Positions 38,829-47,517 of a DNA stretch of 64,000 bases are shown here, one piece after another (positions within the stretch are counted from its first letter, which is position 1; each line of letters begins with the position of its first letter). The notes beneath the pieces are model-generated. The model was not told the DNA's origin. It saw only the letters and a program-made list of their open reading frames with translations, and ran no database searches. The stretch is from positions 62,001 to 126,000 of the forward strand of contig NZ_VZII01000003.1 in the NCBI RefSeq assembly GCF_009391885.1, given 5' to 3'. Position numbers and translations under genes: made by a program. Source of the DNA: Pseudomonas sp. MN1F (lineage in GTDB: Bacteria; Pseudomonadota; Gammaproteobacteria; Pseudomonadales; Pseudomonadaceae).

Positions 38829-40076
38829 ATGGTCGACGCCCCTGAAACCGATATCGCCGTGGTCGGTGCCGGCATCGTCGGCGTGGCCTGCGCCCTGCAA
38901 CTGGCCCGCCAGGGCCGTCGGGTGCTGCTGCTCGACCAGCAGGCACCCGGCCATGGCGCGTCCTATGGCAACGCCGGGCACCTGGCCACCGAGCAGGTGT
39001 TCCCGATCGCCGACCTGTCGATCCTCAAGCGCCTGCCGCGCATGCTGCTCGACCCGATGGGCCCGTTGCGCCTGGACTGGAAGTACCTGCCCAAGGCCAT
39101 GCCGTGGTTCACCCGGCTGCTGCTCAACCTGCGCCCGGCACCGTTCCAGCGCAGCGTGGCCGGTATCCGGGCGCTGAACGAAGGCAGCCTGGGAGCCTGG
39201 CAGCGCTTGCTCGGCTCGATCGGGCGCAGCGAGCTGTTCAAGGAAGATGGCTCGTTGCTGGTGTTCGAACGGCCCGAGTCGCGCCAGGCGCTGCAGGCCT
39301 TGCAGGCGCGCATGCAGCAGCAGAACGTGGCGGTGGATTACTGGTCTGCAGACACCGTGCGCGAGGCAGCACCGCAGCTGACCCCTGCGCTGCTGGGGGG
39401 GTTGTTCTTCCCGCATACCGGGCACTTCGTCGATCCGTACCGGGTGGTCTGCGCGCTGTTCGAGGCAGCCAAGGCCAGCGGCGTGCGTTTCGTCCAGGCG
39501 CGGGTTGCGGGTGGGCAATTGCACGGCGACGGCGTCAGCCTGGCCAGTGACCAGGGGACGTTCAAGGCGCGCCAGGTGCTGCTCAGTTGCGGCGCGCATT
39601 CTGCGCAGCTTACGGCCGCGCTCACCGGCAAACGCGTACCGCTGGACACCGAGCGCGGCTATCACCTGATGCTGCCGCAGGAGCAGCAACGCCTGCCGTT
39701 TGCGGTCACCTCGCTGGAGCGCAAGTTCATCATGACGCCCATGGCTGACGGGCTACGCCTGGCCGGCACGGTGGAGTTCGCCGGGCTCGATGCGCCACCT
39801 AGCATGCAGCGAGCGTGGCAGTTGCACCGGTTGAGCAAGGGGTTGTTCCAGCAGGAGCTGAGTGCTGAAGGGGCGACGCCGTGGATGGGCTTCAGGCCAT
39901 CGTTGCCCGACTCGTTGCCGGTGATCGACCGGGTGTGTGATGGGCGGGTGCTGCTGGCGTTTGGGCATCAGCATCTGGGGTTGACCCAGGCGGCGGTGAC
40001 GGCGGAATGGGTGGGGCGCTTGGCTAAACAAGCCGACGTCCGCGAAATGGGGGCTTATCGCCTGGATCGCTTCTGA
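38829..40076 (+). CDS. lhpB: D-hydroxyproline dehydrogenase (FAD, DadA-like)
   Basis: A 415-residue FAD-dependent oxidase of the D-amino-acid dehydrogenase family, oxidising cis-4-hydroxy-D-proline at the membrane with electrons to the respiratory chain. The FAD motif is IAVVGAGIVGVACALQLARQ, then LLLDQQAPGHGASYGNAGHL. The C-terminal MGFRPSLPDSLPVIDRV and FGHQHLGLTQAAVTAEWVG are typical. It is a single-chain form without small alpha or gamma subunits. It is last in the operon, two bases after the dehydrogenase gene. Confidence 0.92.
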   Translation: MVDAPETDIAVVGAGIVGVACALQLARQGRRVLLLDQQAPGHGASYGNAGHLATEQVFPIADLSILKRLPRMLLDPMGPLRLDWKYLPKAMPWFTRLLLNLRPAPFQRSVAGIRALNEGSLGAWQRLLGSIGRSELFKEDGSLLVFERPESRQALQALQARMQQQNVAVDYWSADTVREAAPQLTPALLGGLFFPHTGHFVDPYRVVCALFEAAKASGVRFVQARVAGGQLHGDGVSLASDQGTFKARQVLLSCGAHSAQLTAALTGKRVPLDTERGYHLMLPQEQQRLPFAVTSLERKFIMTPMADGLRLAGTVEFAGLDAPPSMQRAWQLHRLSKGLFQQELSAEGATPWMGFRPSLPDSLPVIDRVCDGRVLLAFGHQHLGLTQAAVTAEWVGRLAKQADVREMGAYRLDRF

Positions 40077-40090
40077 TCGACCTCGTACAA

Positions 40091-40129
40091 GGGCACGCTC
40101 AGCATTCATGGGTGCTGAGGATCGTGCCC
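40091..40129. terminator. terminator at hydroxyproline operon end
   Basis: GGGCACG-CTCAGCA pairs with TGCTGAG and, after three bases, CGTGCCC, around an 8-nt loop: a long, stable hairpin. Its right arm covers the stop and last codons of the convergent LuxR gene. Confidence 0.6.
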
Positions 40130-40906
40130 CAACGATTGCAGGAACAGCGAAAACAACTCCGGCTGCGACGAGATATCGAGCTTGGTATACAAGTGCCGGC
40201 GATGGACCTTGATCGTCTCCGGTGAAATCGCCAGGCGCTCGGCCATGGCCTTCGAGGAGAACCCGCGCAATATCAACCTGGCAATCTCCAGCTCGCGCTC
40301 GGACAACACGCCCGCGCCAAACTGGCTCAGGGCATCACGCACCTGCACCGCCACTGGCTCGTCCTGCGCCAGCAAGCGTGTGCTGGCGGCTTGCCAATGC
40401 TGCTGCATCAGCGCCAGTACCCACGGGCAGATCATCGCCAGCAAGCCGCACTGCTCGGCATCGAATGCCTGCCCGCGGCCCAGCGACAAGCTCAGCGCCC
40501 CCTGGCCCGGGAGCTGCAGGATGAACTGCACCTCGTCCGTCAGGACATGCGCCTGGAACCAGCTGAGGTAGTACTCGCTCTGGTGAAAGTGATCCGGCGC
40601 CAGCTCATCCAGCCGATACAAACCACTGCCCACACCCTCCTGGCAGGCCAGGTAGAACGGGTCGAGCTGGTACAGCCCGCTCAGGTACAGGGACATTGCC
40701 ACCGGCCCTGCCTGCGGCGTTGCATCGTGCTCTTCCAGTACCACCGGCGTACCGCTGACGGGGTAGTGCGCCGCGAGAGCGTTATCGAACGGCAACCAGC
40801 GATGCAGCAACAGGATCAGTTGCTTCCAGAAGCGTGGCTGACCGATCTGTTCAATGGTGCGGCCGAGATTGGCATGCATGCCGACTTCATGAAAAACGTT
40901 GTGCAC
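40106..40906 (-). CDS. LuxR-family regulator
   Basis: A 266-residue protein with a C-terminal LuxR helix-turn-helix (LSERELEIARLILRGFSSKA, then ISPETIKVHRRHLYTKLDIS). The N-terminal domain (about 190 residues, with LLHRWLPFDNALAAHYPVSG) shows no autoinducer-synthase-partner features I can confirm; it may sense a small ligand. It is divergent from the APC permease/peptidase pair, its probable target. Confidence 0.88.
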   Translation of the reverse strand: MHNVFHEVGMHANLGRTIEQIGQPRFWKQLILLLHRWLPFDNALAAHYPVSGTPVVLEEHDATPQAGPVAMSLYLSGLYQLDPFYLACQEGVGSGLYRLDELAPDHFHQSEYYLSWFQAHVLTDEVQFILQLPGQGALSLSLGRGQAFDAEQCGLLAMICPWVLALMQQHWQAASTRLLAQDEPVAVQVRDALSQFGAGVLSERELEIARLILRGFSSKAMAERLAISPETIKVHRRHLYTKLDISSQPELFSLFLQSLGHDPQHP

Positions 40907-41099
40907 CGTGTCGGCTCCCCTGAGAAGGTCATGCGATTTCCCGCCTTTGCTACGCCCACGTCAAGGGGCGTACCCCCAAATGGTAATTGGCTGCGCCCTG
41001 CCCCACGCCTAGATTGCAGCCCATGCAGCACCCCATCCGCAGGGTGTTCGCGGGTTCCGTCACTGCCTCAATCCCCAATAACAATTCGAGGAGAACGAC

Positions 41100-42449
41100 A
41101 TGCACGACAGTGCGCTCAAGCCCAGCCTGGGCATGCTCGATGTGGTCGCAATCACCGTTTCGGCGGTTACCCCGGCCAGTTCCGTGTTCGTGATTGCGCC
41201 ATTCGCCATTGCCCAGGCCGGCAGCGGCGCGGTGCTGGCCTTCGTGCTGGCGGCAGTGCTGGCGCTGATGTTCGCCTGGTGCTATGCCGAACTGGGCCGT
41301 GCCCACAGCTCTGCCGGCGGCGAATATGTGTATGCCAAGCGGGTGTTCGGCGGCATGGCCGGCTACGCCACCTTCCTCACGGTGCTGGTCTCGCTGTTGT
41401 TCATTCCACCGGTGCTGGCCACCGGGGCCGCCACCTATCTGAACAACGCCCTTGGTACAGCCTTCGATACCCAGGCCGTGGCCCTGGCGATCGTCGCCGG
41501 CAGCTATGCCCTCGGCATCCTCAATATCCGCCTCAACGCCTGGGTCACGGGCGTGTTCCTGTTGTGCGAAATGGCTGCTGTGCTGGTCATCGTAGCGCTG
41601 GGCCTGGGTAACGTGAGCCAGCCGCTGAGCGTGTTGATCACGCCCCAGCATATCGACCACGGGCTACTCAGCGCCGCCCCCTGGGCACTGGTGTTCGCCT
41701 CGATCGGCACGGCGCTGTTTGCCTACAACGGCTTCGGCGCCGCCGTGGTGCTGGCCGAAGACATGAAAGACGGCGGCCGCAGTACCCATCGGGCGGTGCT
41801 CTGGTCACTGGCTTTGGTGGTGGCCATCGAGCTGGTGCCCATCTGCGCGCTGTTGCTGGGCGCGCCCTCGCTGGAAGCAATGCTGGCCAGCAGCGACCCG
41901 ATTGGCTACCTGCTCAACGCCCACGGTAACCCGATGCTGTCACGGCTGGTGAGCGCTGGCATTTTCCTTTCGGTATTCAATGCCATCATCGCCATCGTCA
42001 TCCAGTCCGGCCGGGTGATCTTCAGCAGCGGCCGCGATCAATTGTGGACGCCAACGCTGAACCGCCTGTTCACCCGTATCCACCCGCGCTTGGATTCGCC
42101 TTGGCTGGCCACCTTGCTGCTGGCCATACCGTCTGCCGCTCTGAGCTTCAGCTCCAACCTGGAAGAAATGACCTCCTTCACCGTGCTGCTACTTCTGATG
42201 GTGTACCTGGCGGTAGCGCTGTGCGGTCTGTTCAGCCGGGTGCTGCGCAGCGACCGCGAACACCCCTATCGCATGCCCCTGTGGCCGTTGCCCGCGTTGC
42301 TGGCGGTGGTTGGCGCAGGTTACCTGCTGCTCAGCGGCCTGCTTGGCGCGCCCCTGCGCGACATCCTCATCATCCTCATGCTGCTGGCCGTTTCGGTGAT
42401 GCTCTACAGCACCTACGGCAAGTTCAGCCCAGCCTTCCAGAAACTCTGA
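41100..42449 (+). CDS. APC-family permease
   Basis: A 449-residue permease with 12 predicted helices; LDVVAITVSAVTPASSVFVI is helix 1 and SAGGEYVYAKRVFGGMAGYA the conserved helix 3 entry. GAGGAGAACGAC precedes the ATG. Its downstream neighbour, 15 bp away, is a P1-family aminopeptidase, so the imported compound may be a peptide-like or amide-linked amino-acid substrate of that enzyme. Confidence 0.88.
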   Translation: MHDSALKPSLGMLDVVAITVSAVTPASSVFVIAPFAIAQAGSGAVLAFVLAAVLALMFAWCYAELGRAHSSAGGEYVYAKRVFGGMAGYATFLTVLVSLLFIPPVLATGAATYLNNALGTAFDTQAVALAIVAGSYALGILNIRLNAWVTGVFLLCEMAAVLVIVALGLGNVSQPLSVLITPQHIDHGLLSAAPWALVFASIGTALFAYNGFGAAVVLAEDMKDGGRSTHRAVLWSLALVVAIELVPICALLLGAPSLEAMLASSDPIGYLLNAHGNPMLSRLVSAGIFLSVFNAIIAIVIQSGRVIFSSGRDQLWTPTLNRLFTRIHPRLDSPWLATLLLAIPSAALSFSSNLEEMTSFTVLLLLMVYLAVALCGLFSRVLRSDREHPYRMPLWPLPALLAVVGAGYLLLSGLLGAPLRDILIILMLLAVSVMLYSTYGKFSPAFQKL

Positions 42450-42464
42450 CCCACAGGAGTCCCT

Positions 42465-43568
42465 ATGCGCGCTCGTCAACTTGGTATCACCCTGGGCCTT
42501 GGCCAACCGGGTGAATTCAACGCCATCACCGATGTACCCGGCATCCGCGTCGGCCACAGCACCATGATTACCAACAGTGCCGACAAACAGGTGCGTACCG
42601 GGGTGACGGTGATCCAGCCGCGCCCGCTGGCGGCCCGCCTGGCGCCTTGCTTTGCCGGGGTCCACGTGCTCAATGGCAACGGTGATGCCACCGGCCTCGA
42701 GTGGATTCGCGAAGCCGGCCTGTTGACCACCCCGATTGCCATCACCAATACCCACAGTGTCGGGGTAGTGCGCGATGCGCTGATCGCTGCAGAACGCGAC
42801 ACCCTGGGCGACCCGTCAGTGTACTGGTGCATGCCCGTGGTACTGGAGACCTACGATGGCCTGCTCAATGATATCTGGGGCCAGCATATAGGGCCCGATC
42901 AGGTGAACGAAGCGCTGGCACGCGCCGAATCCGGGCCGGTTGCCGAAGGTGGGGTGGGTGGTGGGACCGGCATGATCTGCCATGAATTCAAGGGTGGTAT
43001 TGGCACTGCTTCACGGCGCCTTCCTCCTGACCAGGGCGGCTGGACGGTGGGGGTGTTGTTACAGGCCAACCACGGCCAGCGACAGGAGCTGCGGGTCGAT
43101 GGCTACCCGGTCGGCCGGGTGCTCGACGATATCCCCTCGCCCTTCGCCGAACGTGGCGAACCCGGCATGGGCTCGATCGTGGTGATCATTGCCACCGATG
43201 CGCCGTTGCTCCCCCACCAGTGCCAGCGTCTGGCGCAGCGGGCATCGATCGGTATCGCCCGGACCGGGGGCGGTACCGAGGATGCCAGTGGCGACCTGTT
43301 CGTGGCGTTCTCCACCGCCGACCAGCAACTGCCGCCTGCAGCGTATGGGCGCAAAGGGGTACCCTTCAGCCAGCCGGTGCAGATGCTTGCCAACGACCAC
43401 ATCACGCCGCTGTTCATGGCGGCGGCAGAGGCGGTGGAAGAAGCGATCGTCAACGCGCTGGTTGCTGGTAAAGACATGCGGACAGCGGAGGGGGGGCTGG
43501 TGCCGGGGCTGGATGGGCAACGCTTGCTGAGCGCAATGCGCAAGGTTGGCTGGCGCTGCGGTAGGTAA
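42465..43568 (+). CDS. P1-family aminopeptidase (DmpA/BapA-like Ntn hydrolase)
   Basis: A 367-residue precursor of the DmpA family, L-aminopeptidase/D-amidase or beta-peptidyl aminopeptidase. The family N-terminus NAITDVPGIRVGHSTM and the loop GGVGGGTGMICHEFKGGIG are present. Autocleavage is expected before the serine of GEPGMGSIVVIIATDAPLL, leaving it as the nucleophile. No signal peptide is seen. Its substrate may be taken up by the adjacent permease; inference from gene order. Confidence 0.92.
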   Translation: MRARQLGITLGLGQPGEFNAITDVPGIRVGHSTMITNSADKQVRTGVTVIQPRPLAARLAPCFAGVHVLNGNGDATGLEWIREAGLLTTPIAITNTHSVGVVRDALIAAERDTLGDPSVYWCMPVVLETYDGLLNDIWGQHIGPDQVNEALARAESGPVAEGGVGGGTGMICHEFKGGIGTASRRLPPDQGGWTVGVLLQANHGQRQELRVDGYPVGRVLDDIPSPFAERGEPGMGSIVVIIATDAPLLPHQCQRLAQRASIGIARTGGGTEDASGDLFVAFSTADQQLPPAAYGRKGVPFSQPVQMLANDHITPLFMAAAEAVEEAIVNALVAGKDMRTAEGGLVPGLDGQRLLSAMRKVGWRCGR

Positions 43569-43573
43569 CTGGC

Positions 43574-43603
43574 GCCCCACAGGTACCGCAGTGCCTGTGG
43601 GGC
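43574..43603. terminator. bidirectional terminator
   Basis: Perfect 10-bp stem GCCCCACAGG/CCTGTGGGGC with a 10-nt loop between the peptidase gene and convergent xenA. Confidence 0.65.
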
Positions 43604-43614
43604 CAGCTCATGGC

Positions 43615-44706
43615 TCAGCGATAGCGCTCGAGCCAGTGTGCATACGGCGCCGGCAAGGTCCAGGAGGCCTTGTCCACGCCCAACTCCTTCGCCGCGAAGT
43701 ACGCCCAGTGCGGATCGGCCAGGTGCGCACGCCCCACCGACACCAGGTCCAGCTGGTTGGCCTGCAATGCCTCCTCGGCCAGTTGCGGCGTACCAAAGCC
43801 CCACGCCGAGGTCACCGGCAAGCCCGCCTCACGACGCACACGCTCGGCAATCGGCCCCATGAATGCCGGGCCCCACGGGATGTTGGTGTCGGGGATGGTG
43901 AAGCCCACGCTGACGCTCAGCAGGTCCAGCCCGCCAGCCTTGAACCGGCGCGCCAGTTCGATCGACTCTTCCAGGGTCTGCTCGTCGCGGCCGTCATACT
44001 CAAGCACACCAAAGCGAGCGGTCAGTGGCAGGTTTTCCGGCCACACCTCACGCACGGCGGCCAGGGTTTCCAGGAGGAAGCGGCTGCGGTTGTCGAAGCT
44101 GCCACCGTAGGCATCGGTGCGCTGGTTGGAATGCTCGGAGAAGAAGCTCTGCCCCAGGTAGCCATGGGCGAAGTGCAGCTCGATCCACTCGAAGCCGGCA
44201 TCACGCGCACGGCGCGCGGCATCGACGAAATCCTGTTTGACCCGGGCGATGTCGTCCAGGGTCATCTCGCGCGGCACTTTCGGCAAGTGCGCGCCGAAGG
44301 CGATGGCCGACGGGGCGATGGTGTCCCAGCCATTGGCATCGTCAGCCGCGATGTGGTCATCGCCTTCCCATGGGCGGTTGGCGCTGGCCTTGCGCCCGGC
44401 GTGGGCAATCTGGATGCCCGGCACCGAGCCTGCCGCCTTGATCGCCTGCACCACCGGCACGAAGGCCTGGGCATGGGCGTCGCTCCAGATCCCGGCACAA
44501 CCGGGGGTGATGCGCCCTTCCGGCGCCACGGCAGTGGCCTCGACCACCAGCAGGCCGGCACCGCCACGGGCCAGGCCGGCCAGGTGCACATGGTGCCAGT
44601 CGTTGATCATGCCGTCCTCGGCCATGTACTGGCACATCGGCGGGATGGCGATACGGTTGCGCAACGTGACGTCTTTGAGGGTGTAAGGTTGGAACAGGGC
44701 AGACAT
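43615..44706 (-). CDS. xenA: xenobiotic reductase XenA (old yellow enzyme family)
   Basis: A 363-residue NADPH:flavin oxidoreductase (YqjM-like OYE) reducing enones, nitrate esters and quinones. The sequence follows P. putida XenA almost throughout as I remember it: RNRIAIPPMCQYMAEDGM includes the FMN-tuning Cys and Tyr, HAGRKASANRPW the His and Trp-region residues, and HFAHGYLGQSFFSEHSNQRT the central motif. The start MSALFQPYTLKDV is chosen with CAGGAGC upstream. A dyad operator and an ArsR gene lie in front of it. Confidence 0.95.
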   Translation of the reverse strand: MSALFQPYTLKDVTLRNRIAIPPMCQYMAEDGMINDWHHVHLAGLARGGAGLLVVEATAVAPEGRITPGCAGIWSDAHAQAFVPVVQAIKAAGSVPGIQIAHAGRKASANRPWEGDDHIAADDANGWDTIAPSAIAFGAHLPKVPREMTLDDIARVKQDFVDAARRARDAGFEWIELHFAHGYLGQSFFSEHSNQRTDAYGGSFDNRSRFLLETLAAVREVWPENLPLTARFGVLEYDGRDEQTLEESIELARRFKAGGLDLLSVSVGFTIPDTNIPWGPAFMGPIAERVRREAGLPVTSAWGFGTPQLAEEALQANQLDLVSVGRAHLADPHWAYFAAKELGVDKASWTLPAPYAHWLERYR

Positions 44707-44734
44707 GGGCAAGCTCCTGGCTTATCTGAATACG

Positions 44735-44758
44735 ATAGTTCGATCATAATCGAACTAT
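44735..44758. promoter_or_regulatory. operator between xenA and arsR-type gene
   Basis: Perfect inverted repeat with 10-bp arms, ATAGTTCGAT and ATCGAACTAT, separated by CATA. It is centred 40 bp before xenA. It lies just before the regulator gene too, so it is likely where the ArsR-type protein represses both. Confidence 0.75.
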
Positions 44759-44783
44759 GGCAATTAGTGAAACCCCCGTTATC

Positions 44784-45092
44784 ATGTCGGCCATGCGAGC
44801 CTACCAACACCCCAACCCTGAAGACCTGATTCTCGAGCGTGTGCTCTATGCACTGAGCGACCCGGTGCGCCTGGGCATCGTCCGCCACCTGGCCGGCGTG
44901 GCCGAGGCCAGCTGCGGCGAGCTCGATGGCGGGCGGCCGAAGTCGAGCATGTCGCACCATTTTCGCGTGTTGCGTGATGCGGGGTTGGTGCATACCCGCA
45001 ATGTCGGGACCACCCACATGAATTCGCTGCGCAGCGAGATGCTGGGCGAGCGCTTTCCCGGGTTGCTGGACTGCATCTTGAGGCAGAACTGA
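44784..45092 (+). CDS. ArsR-type winged-helix regulator of xenA
   Basis: A 102-residue dimeric repressor. LYALSDPVRLGIVRHLAGVA, then GGRPKSSMSHHFRVLRDAGL as recognition helix, match ArsR. The conserved metal-binding CxC is absent, and a single Cys remains in EASCGELD, which suggests sensing of electrophiles or thiols rather than metals. The start is uncertain: the ATG at 44757 overlaps the operator, so the ATG at 44784 or at 44793 is preferred. Confidence 0.82.
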   Translation: MSAMRAYQHPNPEDLILERVLYALSDPVRLGIVRHLAGVAEASCGELDGGRPKSSMSHHFRVLRDAGLVHTRNVGTTHMNSLRSEMLGERFPGLLDCILRQN

Positions 45093-45232
45093 TTTCAGCC
45101 TGTACCGGCTGCGCCTCGGCCAGATGATGAACACGCAGTAGTTGTGCACGCCAACTGCGAGTTTTCGATCAATGCATTTTCAGCTGAAGACGCAAAGCCA
45201 CGGGTCTCCCGCGGCGTCTGGCCCTGTCCGAC

Positions 45233-46102
45233 TCAGGCGCTGATGGCGTCCAAGCTGCGCAGCGGGGTGGGTACCGCGCCGAACAGCGGGAACTCTTCTT
45301 CGATGATCCAGGGCTCTTTCATGACCAGGTACACATCGAGAAAATCGGAGAAGCCAGGCCAGATGAACAGGTCATTGGCCTCGGCAACGGCACGCGACAG
45401 CACGCCCACGCCACCAAAGCTCTTGATCATGGAAACACTGACGATCTCGCTGCCGGAGTGAAACACGGTTGTGGCGTCCAGCATACCGGGCCGGCGCTCG
45501 GCGAAGCGGGAAAAGATCGAATGATAGGGGCACTCGGGCAACGGTTTGATCACCGCGCAGGGCGCTGAACGGTCATTGCTAGACGACGAGGCAACGACTT
45601 CGATGCGCAACCCCTTGAGCGGCACCGAATGATAGTTTTCCGGAACGCTGTCGCCCAGCACCACCACCATGTCCGCTTCGTCCTTGGCCAGCTTGGTCAG
45701 GTTGTCGGGCGATTCCGAGCAACTGAAGATCGGGCTGTAGCCTGACAACTTGCTGACCACCCCGCCCATGATCTGCTGGTTGATTTCCATGGACAGCGTG
45801 CTGTTCAAGGCAACGCGCAAAGGCAGGCGCTGATTGCGGCTCTGACGCAACTGATTGATCTTCAGCTGCATGCGCTCGGAGGAACGTACGATTTCCAGAA
45901 CATGCGGCAGGATGCCCACGCCTTCCTGGGTCAGCGATACCCCTTTGTTGGTCCGGTCGAACAACTTGAAGCCGCAATGGTCTTCGAGCTTTTTCAACTG
46001 AGCGGCCAAGGCCTGGACCGTGACGTGAACCTGTTCGGCCGCATCGGTGATCGACCCCGTTCGGGCCACGTTCACGATGTTTTTGAGCACCTTGATGTCC
46101 AT
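45233..46102 (-). CDS. LysR-family regulator of dioxygenase cluster
   Basis: A 289-residue LysR regulator: MDIKVLKNIVNVARTGSIT, recognition helix in VHVTVQALAAQLKKLEDHCG, effector domain from about residue 90. It is divergent from the dioxygenase operon over about 200 bp and carries a dyad just before its own start. This is the standard layout for an activator of that operon. Confidence 0.9.
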   Translation of the reverse strand: MDIKVLKNIVNVARTGSITDAAEQVHVTVQALAAQLKKLEDHCGFKLFDRTNKGVSLTQEGVGILPHVLEIVRSSERMQLKINQLRQSRNQRLPLRVALNSTLSMEINQQIMGGVVSKLSGYSPIFSCSESPDNLTKLAKDEADMVVVLGDSVPENYHSVPLKGLRIEVVASSSSNDRSAPCAVIKPLPECPYHSIFSRFAERRPGMLDATTVFHSGSEIVSVSMIKSFGGVGVLSRAVAEANDLFIWPGFSDFLDVYLVMKEPWIIEEEFPLFGAVPTPLRSLDAISA

Positions 46103-46122
46103 TCAATCTCCCCTCCCGATCC

Positions 46123-46141
46123 TTTGACGCAGACCGTCAAA
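46123..46141. promoter_or_regulatory. dyad upstream of LysR gene
   Basis: TTTGACG and CGTCAAA (perfect 7-bp arms) flank CAGAC, 21 bp before the LysR start and about 165 bp before the dioxygenase start. A LysR-type site for autoregulation and divergent control is likely. Confidence 0.6.
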
Positions 46142-46304
46142 CACGGCAAGAGGATAACGCACAAGGCACTGCACTGTCTGCACGCTTACGGTGCACGCCG
46201 GCCGGGTAGCAAGCAACGCTTGAGGCACCTCAAAAAAAAGTGAAGTTTCTGCGCGCAAACCAACTGTTAGATTTTTGCCAGTTTTTAGATAACAAGAGAT
46301 GGCC

Positions 46305-47051
46305 ATGCTGACACTGAACAAAAACATCGCTACTGCCCTGCGACAAAACAAGACGGTCAATGTCATGGGCAGCGATTATGCCCTGACCGGGGGGTTCAAA
46401 GAGTTTGTCGAGTTTTCCAAAAGTTGGGAGACCATGGGCGTCGACCGTTATTACGGTCAGGCTGACAAGGGCACGCGTTACCGCCGTTACAGTGACTTCG
46501 ACTTCAACCCGGTCACCGGTGAACTGTGCCAACTCAATCACCGTGCCTACGAACAATCCGAGGCGCACAACAACTACGTCGGCGGTATGGCGCGTCATTT
46601 TGATGACATTTCCGCCGACGTCTTCAACTCGCCGATACTACGGGCACTGATTCGGCTGGATTTCGACGTGTACAAGGCCGTGCTGCCAGAAGAATTGCAC
46701 ACGGTCACCTGGCAGTGCCAGGTTCACCAGATTCGTATCGAAATCAAACCCGGGGCGCAGATCGAAATCACTCCCGAAGGTATTCACTGCGACGGTTATC
46801 CGTTCAGCGGCGTGCACTTCTGGGGCCGCCACAACGTCGAGGGTGCCACCAGCAACATCTACGACAAACAGTCGAATGTGATCGACTCCGGCACTTACCT
46901 GAATATTCTCGACACCACTTACTTCCTCGATCGTGAACTGCAGCACTACGTGACGCCGGCCACCAACCCCAGCAACGCTGAAATGGGCTACCGGCAGATC
47001 ATCGCCATTTCCTTCTCTCGGCCGGGTAGCGAGCATGACATTATCGACTAG
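46305..47051 (+). CDS. 2-oxoglutarate/Fe(II) dioxygenase, amino-acid hydroxylase-like (PF10014-type)
   Basis: A 248-residue non-heme iron oxygenase. GIHCDGYPFSGVHFWGRHNV carries the H-x-D iron ligands, DRELQHYVTPATN the distal histidine and GYRQIIAISF the 2-oxoglutarate arginine. RYRRYSDFDFNPVTGELCQL is typical of the family that includes bacterial L-isoleucine dioxygenases acting on free amino acids. The ATG two codons after 46299 is chosen since AAGAG then stands 6 nt before it. It heads an operon with an acetyltransferase and amino-acid exporter, so a free amino acid, perhaps branched-chain, is the likely substrate (inference). Confidence 0.85.
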   Translation: MLTLNKNIATALRQNKTVNVMGSDYALTGGFKEFVEFSKSWETMGVDRYYGQADKGTRYRRYSDFDFNPVTGELCQLNHRAYEQSEAHNNYVGGMARHFDDISADVFNSPILRALIRLDFDVYKAVLPEELHTVTWQCQVHQIRIEIKPGAQIEITPEGIHCDGYPFSGVHFWGRHNVEGATSNIYDKQSNVIDSGTYLNILDTTYFLDRELQHYVTPATNPSNAEMGYRQIIAISFSRPGSEHDIID

Positions 47052-47517
47052 TTGCATCGGCACGGCGCCGAAACTGTTCCCGGCCGAACACATCAATGGC
47101 CTGAGCATCAAGAAAGCCACTCCTTTCCATGCTCGCAAGATCGTCGACTTCTTCCGCCGTTTCGAAGAAACCTCGTTCTGCGACTGGCAGGACGAAGGCC
47201 TGCTCAAAGGCCTGCTCGGCACCGAGCACACCTATTGCTACGTGGCCGAGAACCAGACCGGGGCCATCGTCGGCGCGGTCGCGGGGGGCCTGATGGGGAC
47301 ACGGGGTACCATCAACCACATGGCAGTGGCGCCGGACTATCGCCAGAGCAGGATTGGCACCTCATTGGCCAATTCGATTCTCAGCGATTTCCGCCAGCAC
47401 GGCATTCGTCGGGTGTTTCTGTTCGTCGAGCATGACAACACCAACGCATTGAGCTTCTGGCAGAAACAAGGCTTCCTGCAAACCCGGGGTGAAATTACCT
47501 GCGAGGTCGACCTGTGA
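47035..47517 (+). CDS. GNAT-family N-acetyltransferase
   Basis: A 160-residue acyl-CoA-dependent transferase. The acetyl-CoA loop is in HMAVAPDYRQSRIGTSLANS (Q/RxxGxG/A-type), and VFLFVEHDNTNALSFWQKQG is the usual final motif. It overlaps the dioxygenase gene by 17 bp and the AzlC gene by 4 bp, so it is made with them. It may N-acetylate the hydroxylated amino acid before export; this is inference from order. Confidence 0.9.
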   Translation: MTLSTSCIGTAPKLFPAEHINGLSIKKATPFHARKIVDFFRRFEETSFCDWQDEGLLKGLLGTEHTYCYVAENQTGAIVGAVAGGLMGTRGTINHMAVAPDYRQSRIGTSLANSILSDFRQHGIRRVFLFVEHDNTNALSFWQKQGFLQTRGEITCEVDL

